This document shows, piece after piece, positions 1 to 5,793 of a stretch of 8,116 nucleotides of DNA (the first letter of the stretch is position 1; every line of letters begins with the position of its first letter). The stretch is from NCBI GenBank assembly GCA_030667035.1, contig DAOUWQ010000040.1, positions 1 through 8,116 of the forward strand, given 5' to 3'. The position numbers and the translations under genes were made by a program. Source of the DNA: Candidatus Heimdallarchaeota archaeon. GTDB taxonomy: Archaea > Asgardarchaeota > Heimdallarchaeia > JABLTI01. The notes beneath the pieces are model-generated. The model was given only the letters and a program-made list of their open reading frames with translations. It was not told the DNA's origin and ran no database searches.

Positions 1-2028
1 ATTGATTCGTTGTATAATGAAGGCGGTTGGAGTCTTAGTTGGCATTTTGAAATAGATAATGTTCCCCCTGAACAACCCGTGCTTCTTTATCCAATTAATT
101 ATTTTCAAACAAGTGAAAACCCAACTCCCCTATATTGGTTAAGTGCTAGTGATGCTATTCTTTACCATATCCAAGTTGATAATGACTTATACTTTAGTAA
201 TCCGATTGTCGATAATGATACTGATCAAGTGAATATAATGATTCCTGATTTGAGTGATGACTTCTATTATTGGAGAGTTATGGCTAAAGATGGAGCAGAT
301 AATTGGGGTTCTTATTCAGATTATAGCACCTTTGTAGTTGATACAATTTCACCAGTAATTTCTAATTCAGGAGTAACTCCCACAACACCAGACGACAATG
401 ATACTCCAGTGTTCCATTGTAATGTAGTGGATCAATATGGTTTACGATGTACTGTAGTTCTACATTATAGAATTGATAGTGGTATTTGGTATAATTATAC
501 AATGCACTGGATTAATGTTGATACCTATGAATACGTGTTTTCTGTTTTGCCTTATGGTACTTTATTTGAATACTATTTTAGCGCTTATGATAGTGCTTAT
601 CCTTCAAATAGTGCCTTAGATGACAATGGAGGATCCTATTATAATTTCACAGTTATCTCACATGATACTACTGGTCCAACAATTAACGGTATTATACAAG
701 AACCTGATAATCCACACGAATTAGACTTGATCACTATCAGTGCTAATATAACTGACTCAAGTGGAATTTTTTGCTCAAAACTGTTCTATAGACTTAATGG
801 TGGCGAATGGGTATATGATGATATGGTTCTAGATACGGGAGATACTTATACTACAATTATTGGCTTCCTATCTGTTGGAGATGTAGTGGAATATTATTTT
901 GAAGCAACGGATTATTCACCAATATTTAATGTCGGGATAAACGATAATAGCGGTTCTTATTATGGCTTCACAGTGGGTACAAGTGATTCAACAGGACCAT
1001 TAATATCCAATATCCATTATACTCCTAACAATCCGAATGAAACCGATATAATTACCATTATTTGTGATGTAACTGATATTAATGACGTCCAATCAACTGA
1101 CCTACACTATCGGCTTGATGGTGGAGATTGGATGATTGTCAACATGTTGCTAGTTTCTGGTCAACTATATGAAGCAAATATTGGTTCTTTCAATTATGGA
1201 GTATTTGTTGAATGTTTCATCTCTGCTATTGATAACCACACAGTACATAACGTTGCTGTTGAAGACAATGGTGGATTATATTATAATCTCACAATTGGTT
1301 CAAGTGATGTTTCAGGTCCTTTGATTTATTGGATTCTTTTTTTTGAGGAAGAAACTGATGCTTTAGATTCAATCATAACTTGTTATATTTTTGACATAGA
1401 CAACAGCGTTCTCAATGTCACATTCTATTATCGTTTAAATGGCGGTTCTTGGCTAGCTATTGAAATGCTCTCGGATGGTGGAGATGCTTATACAGTAACT
1501 ATTGGAATCTTTGAATGTGGTGATGTTATAGAATTCTATATAATTGCTACCGATGATTCACCAAGTCAAAATACTTCAATAGATGATAATGAAGGAGCCT
1601 ATTACGAAATTGTCGTTAGATCAGGGGATGTTACTGGACCAGAGATTACAGATATTGTTCACAGTCAAAACCCTACAGATACTGATTTGGTCAATATTAC
1701 ATGTACAGCATGGGATTATCAAAATGAAGTTCAATCAGTAACACTCTTTTACAGAATTAATGATGGTTCTTGGGCAAGTACTCCTATGACTTGGGTCTCA
1801 GGAGACTTGTACGAAGCATCCATCGGTCCGTTTACTGCAGGCGATGTAGTAACTTACTATTTTGTATCTGTCGATGATTCACCTAACCACAATTCAGCTA
1901 CAGAAGATAATTACGAAGCATTTTATAGCTTCACGATAGCTGAAAATACCGCGAAAACATCACTCTATTTCGTCTTACCTTTAATAGCAGTATTTTCATT
2001 AGCAGTATTAATAAGAAAGAGAAAGTAA
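1..2028 (+). CDS. Membrane-anchored surface protein with Fn3/Ig-like domain and five tandem repeats (5' partial)
   Basis: The reading frame is open to the left edge, with no stop before a TTG at position 10, so the true start lies outside the window. Residues here count from that TTG. Residues 1-17 look like the tail of a preceding domain (ending FEIDNVPP). Residues 18-110 form a fibronectin/Ig-like beta-sandwich with a YYWRV core, ending FVVDTISP. Residues 111-646 are five repeats of 107-108 residues. Residues 650-668 are a hydrophobic transmembrane helix and RKRK is a short cytoplasmic stop-transfer tail. This predicts an extracellular stalk or adhesin-like protein anchored at its C-terminus. 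About 11 N-X-S/T sequons (one followed by Pro) fit a glycosylated archaeal cell-surface protein. I see no enzyme motif and no PGF-CTERM-like sorting motif before the helix. The ligand or role cannot be read from the sequence. The architecture is confident; function and lineage are inference. Confidence 0.85.
   Translation: MDSLYNEGGWSLSWHFEIDNVPPEQPVLLYPINYFQTSENPTPLYWLSASDAILYHIQVDNDLYFSNPIVDNDTDQVNIMIPDLSDDFYYWRVMAKDGADNWGSYSDYSTFVVDTISPVISNSGVTPTTPDDNDTPVFHCNVVDQYGLRCTVVLHYRIDSGIWYNYTMHWINVDTYEYVFSVLPYGTLFEYYFSAYDSAYPSNSALDDNGGSYYNFTVISHDTTGPTINGIIQEPDNPHELDLITISANITDSSGIFCSKLFYRLNGGEWVYDDMVLDTGDTYTTIIGFLSVGDVVEYYFEATDYSPIFNVGINDNSGSYYGFTVGTSDSTGPLISNIHYTPNNPNETDIITIICDVTDINDVQSTDLHYRLDGGDWMIVNMLLVSGQLYEANIGSFNYGVFVECFISAIDNHTVHNVAVEDNGGLYYNLTIGSSDVSGPLIYWILFFEEETDALDSIITCYIFDIDNSVLNVTFYYRLNGGSWLAIEMLSDGGDAYTVTIGIFECGDVIEFYIIATDDSPSQNTSIDDNEGAYYEIVVRSGDVTGPEITDIVHSQNPTDTDLVNITCTAWDYQNEVQSVTLFYRINDGSWASTPMTWVSGDLYEASIGPFTAGDVVTYYFVSVDDSPNHNSATEDNYEAFYSFTIAENTAKTSLYFVLPLIAVFSLAVLIRKRK
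340..1947 (+). repeat. Five tandem ~107-residue protein repeats within the surface protein
   Basis: Units start at nucleotides 340, 664, 985, 1306 and 1627 (residues 111, 219, 326, 433, 540), so the period is 321-324 bp. Each unit begins D-x-(T/S)-G-P-x-I; unit 1 has DTISPVI instead. At about unit position 42 there is a YR(L/I)(N/D)GGxW-like motif, for example YRLNGGEW in unit 2 and YRLNGGSW in unit 4. At about 72-83 there is GDVVEYYFxATD, and at about 93-100 an acidic (D/E)DNxGxYY motif, for example DDNGGSYY and EDNGGLYY. The units are well diverged, so this is an old protein-level duplication and not a recent DNA repeat. Each is probably a beta-sandwich. The repeated acidic Asp/Asn cluster could bind calcium, which is inference. 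Confidence 0.85.
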
Positions 2029-2064
2029 TTTCTTTCTTATTCGTATCCTTTTTTTATTTTTTTT
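2010..2064 (+). terminator. Hairpin over the stop codon plus T7-A-T8 run ending the surface protein gene
   Basis: A perfect 11-bp inverted repeat has arms at 2010-2020 (AATAAGAAAGA) and 2031-2041 (TCTTTCTTATT). Its 10-nt loop contains the TAA stop codon. Seven bases later comes T7 (2049-2055), one A, then T8 (2057-2064). Oligo-T alone is a known archaeal transcription termination signal. The stem is AT-rich, with only two G:C pairs, so its contribution is uncertain. The position between convergent genes fits a terminator. Confidence 0.7.
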
Positions 2065-2165
2065 AAAATATAACTTTAGATAAGTTGAATTTTTTCCATG
2101 CTGATTGTGTTATCATTGGTATCAATATCAACAAACAAAGTTCATTGTTTTTATTATTTTAGACT

Positions 2166-3140
2166 TTAATATTGAGTCAGCTTCATTTTACCATCTAAAA
2201 CGCAGGTAGCATTTCCACCAATGTAAATTTCTTTAATGATATCATTAACAGAAACCATTTCCACAATAATTTCGCCAATTCGACCTTCATTTGATTGTTG
2301 AATAAAAGTGGTAATAATTTTAGAGCCTGAGGTGGGAATTAACTTATGCTCAAAAACATACGCTGCTATGCCTGGATTACTTAATCCAGTTATAAGATCC
2401 TCAAAATAATTCCCAGATCCATTATTACTTCCACTAGGATTAAAAACTCGAGTGTAAATTTTATTGTCAGGTTGTGATTCGTCAGTATAAAATAAACAAA
2501 TGAATTCAACATTATTTTCAGTAGCAAGATTAATCAATTTGCTTCTATTCTTAACAACTTTATTGAGAGCTTCTTTACTTGTTAAAGGAACCATAACTGA
2601 CCAATGATTCATCTTTACAGCTTGTATTAGAACATCTCTGCGAATATCTTCAGGAGCTAATCCTAATGCTTCCGCCATCATACTATTATCATAATCAATT
2701 CTACGAAATTCTGCTTTTTCTTTCCAATCAAGCATGATCATCAATTGTTGTAGCTCGCGTCCTTTTGACTGGACAAGTAAAGGAAAAACACCGTCTTTTG
2801 TTTGAACGGTTATTACATTGGTGACTCCATCTTTCAAAGTAACTTGTTTTTCTGTAATCATAATAAAAGTTGAGCCAATTAAACTGTGATAATCACATAT
2901 GATTTCCTCGTGTCTAGAATAGGAATTTATTTTGAAATCAGATTTACCATCACTTGAATCGCCGATAAAAACACCTTTCGAAGCATTCATCCCTCGAATA
3001 ATAGATGTTTTTTCTTCTAATGTTAAATTCTCCCCATAGAGCACTACAACGAGAGAATTACCTTGAAATGGTTCTTTTGTAAAAACATCAACTAATTTTA
3101 AATCAACCTGTTTTGCTGTCGCTTTTCGTTGGTATACCAT
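2166..3140 (-). CDS. PhzF-family protein with substituted catalytic residue
   Basis: This 324-residue protein has the length and motif order of the PhzF/diaminopimelate-epimerase-fold family, whose members are isomerases or have unknown substrates. The N-terminal signature is VDVFTKEPFQGNSLVVVL (residues 17-34). Next is NASKGVFIG (52-60), where the family normally has N-x-S-E-(T)-x-F with a catalytic Glu; here it is Lys55. The usual F-A-G-H-P-T-x-G is CDYHSLIG (82-89), which keeps only the His and the final Ile-Gly. The second-half motif E-D-P-x-T-G-S is EDLITGLSNPGIAAY (247-261), which keeps Asp248 and Thr-Gly. The C-terminal IYIGGNATCVLDGKM matches the family's VGG-x-(A) ending. The ATG is supported by GGAGA at 3148-3152, 7 nt upstream. 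The protein is likely cytosolic. It is transcribed convergently with the surface protein gene and separated by 173 bp and a terminator from the membrane gene upstream, so it is probably monocistronic. Family membership is fairly sure. Activity is doubtful and the substrate unknown. Confidence 0.8.
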   Translation of the reverse strand: MVYQRKATAKQVDLKLVDVFTKEPFQGNSLVVVLYGENLTLEEKTSIIRGMNASKGVFIGDSSDGKSDFKINSYSRHEEIICDYHSLIGSTFIMITEKQVTLKDGVTNVITVQTKDGVFPLLVQSKGRELQQLMIMLDWKEKAEFRRIDYDNSMMAEALGLAPEDIRRDVLIQAVKMNHWSVMVPLTSKEALNKVVKNRSKLINLATENNVEFICLFYTDESQPDNKIYTRVFNPSGSNNGSGNYFEDLITGLSNPGIAAYVFEHKLIPTSGSKIITTFIQQSNEGRIGEIIVEMVSVNDIIKEIYIGGNATCVLDGKMKLTQY

Positions 3141-3147
3141 TCAAAGA

Positions 3148-3152
3148 TCTCC
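3148..3152 (-). promoter_or_regulatory. Ribosome binding site of the PhzF-like gene
   Basis: GGAGA on the minus strand lies 7 nt upstream of the ATG at 3140. It supports this start and the roughly 10-residue extension ahead of the conserved VDVFT strand. Confidence 0.7.
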
Positions 3153-3239
3153 ATTGTTAACAATAATCCATTCTATTTACTTCTCACTCGATTGAATGAA
3201 AATCTTTGCATTTAATTTTATTGATGTTTTCAAAATCAC

Positions 3240-3298
3240 TAATAAAAGAAAAAATTAATTCAAAAAGAGTAAATTTGAGGTTGATAAACCAACCTCAA
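3240..3298 (-). terminator. Hairpin plus T-rich tract after the DUF6159-like membrane gene
   Basis: A perfect 9-bp inverted repeat has arms at 3275-3283 (TTGAGGTTG) and 3290-3298 (CAACCTCAA) with a 6-nt loop. It lies 15 nt beyond the TAG stop of the minus-strand gene at 3314. Reading on along the minus strand there are T5 (3266-3262), T6 (3254-3249) and T4 (3247-3244). The stem has four G:C pairs and looks like a Rho-independent terminator; in archaea the T-tracts alone could suffice. It also separates this transcript from the PhzF-like gene downstream. Confidence 0.65.
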
Positions 3299-3313
3299 CG
3301 ATAGGTAGAATTA

Positions 3314-4738
3314 CTACATTCCAAGTTTTGCTATTGATTTGCTAGGATCAAGTTCTTTGCCTGCTTGCTTAATATCTCCACGTAGTTCTGCGGGCATCCT
3401 GGATGGTAATCTATGGTTCGTTTCTTCATCTTGTGCATAAGCGAATATAAACGTTAGATATGCTGTCTTCATTGGTCTAAAGATAAAGAATGTTGGAACA
3501 TTGCCAAATACTAACATTGGAAGAATTGTAACCAACATAGCCACTGTCCAAGTAATATCATCACCTAAAGCACCTTTGAGAATAAGCCCAACGATAGCAC
3601 CAATTACACCATAGATGAAAAAGGCAATCACTTGAATGAATGACATTCCTCTGGCTACACCAGTTTCACGAATAAGAACATCCATATAGTATTTTTTCAA
3701 CAAGGCGAAACTTCTAGTTACACCATCTTTGAATTTTCTACCTTCGATAGCAATTGCTGGGAGAGTAAAGTAAGTAAGATATTTGAAGATAATTCCCATA
3801 AGGCTGGCAACTATTCGAGCCAAAATAGCAAAAATAATTCCTGCAACATTACCTTGTTTACTTGTCCTTGCAGCAGAATTCCTGAGCATTTGTTGAATCC
3901 AAGAAACTAAAGCAGTAACTATACCAAAGACTAAGATTGGTCCAAATACTCCTGCGACATTTCTTACACAGAACTTCATATCTGGATCTCTTTTACGATA
4001 CCATTCGTAAGCATAGGTTGTGTTGATTGCCTCTGCAACATAAAACATACCATAGTAAATAACAAGCTGCATCAATGAAGCTAAAGACCCTAATATATAT
4101 CCTATCGCTGGGCTTGTTTCTTGGAACGTCATTACTAAATATGCGAATATCGCACCCATTGTTATGAGGTTAATAATAGATACCAATGTCACAAATAGTG
4201 GGGCGATAATCATTCCTTTTTCTGCGAGAACAACTCTACCGGTAAATTTCATAAATTCACCTGCTCGCTTGAACTTTCTAAAATTAGTAAGCATTCCAAT
4301 GATTAATCCTAATGCTGGGAGAAGCGGTCCAAGAGCACCTAATGGATTAAATGGAATAATGAAAATTACTCCAACAATTGCTCCAATGATGTAAAAAATA
4401 CATCCTGCATAAACAATAATATGTCCAAATTTTGCTACTAAAACTAATAGTAACCAACCAACGAAAAATCCAATTGCTGTTAAACCTACAACAATGAGAA
4501 GTATAACCCACCAATATTGTGCAATAGTTGCTCCAGTTCCTACTATTATTACCATCAAGTCATCAAGAAGGAGAGAAATTATTTCTCCAACAGTTTCAGT
4601 TGAACCTTCAGGCGTTAGTCCTAGTAAGAGGATGAAACATAAAATTCCTATTCCTACAAATATTAGTGAAGTTATGGAGTAACCTAAAATTGCTCCTTTG
4701 TTTGCTGGCTTTGGGTTTATTTTTCCTACAGCTGCCAT
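3314..4738 (-). CDS. Polytopic membrane protein, DUF6159-like
   Basis: This 474-residue integral membrane protein has no recognised enzymatic motif. Hydrophobic segments lie at about 16-41, 56-73, 76-101, 106-128 and 133-150. A basic loop follows (NFRKFKRAGEF, 152-162), then about six more segments, ending in a charged cytosolic tail of about 50 residues. The part from about 160 on resembles the DUF6159 membrane family: an opening of the type VVLAEKGMIIAPLF, a central segment leading into EAINTTYAYEWY, a TLPAIAIEGRKFKDGVTRSF stretch where a membrane segment runs into an amphipathic helix, and an end like KTAYLTFIFAYA. The first 150 residues would be an added membrane module. The family call is from memory of motif order and is tentative. 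The ATG is supported by GAGGA at 4746-4750, 7 nt upstream. The gene is transcribed divergently from an ABC exporter operon, which suggests but does not prove a related role. Function unknown. Confidence 0.8.
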   Translation of the reverse strand: MAAVGKINPKPANKGAILGYSITSLIFVGIGILCFILLLGLTPEGSTETVGEIISLLLDDLMVIIVGTGATIAQYWWVILLIVVGLTAIGFFVGWLLLVLVAKFGHIIVYAGCIFYIIGAIVGVIFIIPFNPLGALGPLLPALGLIIGMLTNFRKFKRAGEFMKFTGRVVLAEKGMIIAPLFVTLVSIINLITMGAIFAYLVMTFQETSPAIGYILGSLASLMQLVIYYGMFYVAEAINTTYAYEWYRKRDPDMKFCVRNVAGVFGPILVFGIVTALVSWIQQMLRNSAARTSKQGNVAGIIFAILARIVASLMGIIFKYLTYFTLPAIAIEGRKFKDGVTRSFALLKKYYMDVLIRETGVARGMSFIQVIAFFIYGVIGAIVGLILKGALGDDITWTVAMLVTILPMLVFGNVPTFFIFRPMKTAYLTFIFAYAQDEETNHRLPSRMPAELRGDIKQAGKELDPSKSIAKLGM

Positions 4739-4745
4739 ATAATAA

Positions 4746-4750
4746 TCCTC
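4746..4750 (-). promoter_or_regulatory. Ribosome binding site of the DUF6159-like gene
   Basis: GAGGA on the minus strand lies 7 nt before the ATG at 4738, which fixes the start of this membrane protein. Confidence 0.7.
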
Positions 4751-4784
4751 AATAGATAGTTGAATAATTCTGATTTTCCATAGC

Positions 4785-4860
4785 AGCGAATCCTTATAAT
4801 TATATTGCTAATTTATTCTTCATATGATGGAAATTATTTTATTACTATGAACAACACTCG
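4785..4860. promoter_or_regulatory. Putative divergent promoter region
   Basis: The 160-bp gap between divergent genes must hold promoters for both. A perfect palindrome TATAATTATA sits at 4795-4804. On the minus strand it is a good TATA-box candidate, placing a start near 4770 and a leader of about 30 nt before the ATG at 4738. For the plus strand, an AT-rich stretch at about 4831-4845 (AAATTATTTTATTA) would place a start near 4865, leaving the GGGAGA site in the leader. Both are pattern guesses from AT-rich DNA. Confidence 0.35.
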
Positions 4861-4883
4861 AAGGTATCGATTATTACCACTCT

Positions 4884-4889
4884 GGGAGA
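4884..4889 (+). promoter_or_regulatory. Ribosome binding site of the ABC ATPase gene
   Basis: GGGAGA lies 9 nt before the ATG at 4899. It supports that start rather than an internal one. Confidence 0.65.
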
Positions 4890-4898
4890 ATTCCGTAG

Positions 4899-5774
4899 AT
4901 GTCTGATGAGAAACAATCAATTCCTGTTGAAGAAACAAAGAATGCAATACGAATCTCTAATGTAACAAAAGTATACGGAGCAACAATTGCACTTGCAGGA
5001 GTTTCCTTTGAAGTAAAGCAAGGAGAGATATTTGGTCTCTTAGGTCCAAACGGCGCAGGAAAAACTACTTCGATTAGAATTCTTAAAGGAATGATAAACC
5101 CGACCTCTGGAGAAGCATTTATTCTGGTGAAAAGAATAAGTGACGACCCTAATTGGGCAAAAGAGCATACCGGTTATTTACCTGAAGAAGGCAGTCTTAT
5201 TGGAAGATTAACTCCATTAGAACTTTCGGAATTCATTGGTGGGTTATTTGGTGTTTCAGCAGCAAATTCTAGAAATAGATCTATAGAATTATTCCGTATG
5301 TTTGAACTCTATGAAAAGAAAGATGAGCTTGTAGAGAAACTCTCTCGAGGGATGAAACAAAAATTATCTATTATTTGCTCTCTTATACACGACCCGGACA
5401 TCCTTCTCATGGATGAACCTTTAGCCAGCTTAGACCCCTCCGCAGCTAAAATGGTAAAAGATTTCATTAAATACCTTTCTCGCGAAAAAGAAAAAACGAT
5501 CATTATTTCATCGCATCGTTTATCCTTGGTAGAAGATGTTTGTGATCGAGTAGCAATTATTCATCAAGGAGCAATTATTGCAGAAGGAACGCCAAAAAGC
5601 ATCATGCAAGAAACAAATACTAATTCGTTAGAAGATGCTTATTTAGCTGTTATACCCGGCTACAAAAGCCCTGTAATTACAAGTGAAGGAACAATTGTTG
5701 AAACTGCAGCTGAGAATAATAATCTCGAAGTTTCTGAGCAATCCGAATTGAAAACAGATGAAAGTCTAAATTGA
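4899..5774 (+). CDS. ABC transporter ATP-binding protein (ABC-2/DrrA-NatA type exporter)
   Basis: This 291-residue nucleotide-binding subunit hydrolyses ATP to drive the membrane partner encoded next door. All the motifs are visible: aromatic A-loop Tyr26, Walker A GPNGAGKT (49-56), Q-loop region GYLPEEG (92-98), signature LSRGMKQ (148-154), Walker B ILLMDEP (168-174) with catalytic Glu173, D-loop SLDP (177-180) and switch His206. Glu in place of the Q-loop Gln, and LSRGM in place of LSGGQ, are common in the exporter subfamily that pairs with ABC-2 permeases, so the enzyme should be active. After about residue 240 there is a Glu/Asn-rich tail of about 50 residues, probably disordered, outside the core fold. 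The single ATPase gene would act as a homodimer. The gene is followed after 19 bp by the permease in an evident operon. The substrate cannot be told; drugs, lipids, peptides or ions are all possible. Confidence 0.95.
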   Translation: MSDEKQSIPVEETKNAIRISNVTKVYGATIALAGVSFEVKQGEIFGLLGPNGAGKTTSIRILKGMINPTSGEAFILVKRISDDPNWAKEHTGYLPEEGSLIGRLTPLELSEFIGGLFGVSAANSRNRSIELFRMFELYEKKDELVEKLSRGMKQKLSIICSLIHDPDILLMDEPLASLDPSAAKMVKDFIKYLSREKEKTIIISSHRLSLVEDVCDRVAIIHQGAIIAEGTPKSIMQETNTNSLEDAYLAVIPGYKSPVITSEGTIVETAAENNNLEVSEQSELKTDESLN

Positions 5775-5780
5775 TTTTAT

Positions 5781-5786
5781 TGGAGA
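5781..5786 (+). promoter_or_regulatory. Ribosome binding site of the permease gene
   Basis: TGGAGA lies in the 19-bp gap after the ATPase stop codon, 7 nt before the ATG at 5794. It shows that the permease is translated independently from a shared transcript. Confidence 0.7.
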
Positions 5787-5793
5787 ATTAAAC

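Noticed and set aside
2111..2150. Three TATCA copies and a weak AAACAA/TTGTTT inverted repeat in the convergent gap
   Set aside because: They are too short and AT-rich to separate from chance. The inverted repeat is not followed by a T-tract on the minus strand, so it is not a convincing terminator for the PhzF-like gene.
2029..2165. Possible small RNA or small gene between the convergent genes
   Set aside because: The 137 bp hold only the T-run and AT-rich sequence. No start with a ribosome binding site or stable GC-containing fold was seen.
4164..4682. Open frames on the plus strand (4164-4394 and 4494-4682)
   Set aside because: They lie antisense to the DUF6159-like membrane gene, have no ribosome binding site and no recognisable protein motifs, and look like shadows of its codon pattern.
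5032..5360. Degenerate Q-loop (Glu) and signature (LSRGM) as signs of an inactive ATPase
   Set aside because: These variants are common in ABC-2 exporter ATPases, and Walker A, Walker B Glu, D-loop and switch His are all intact.
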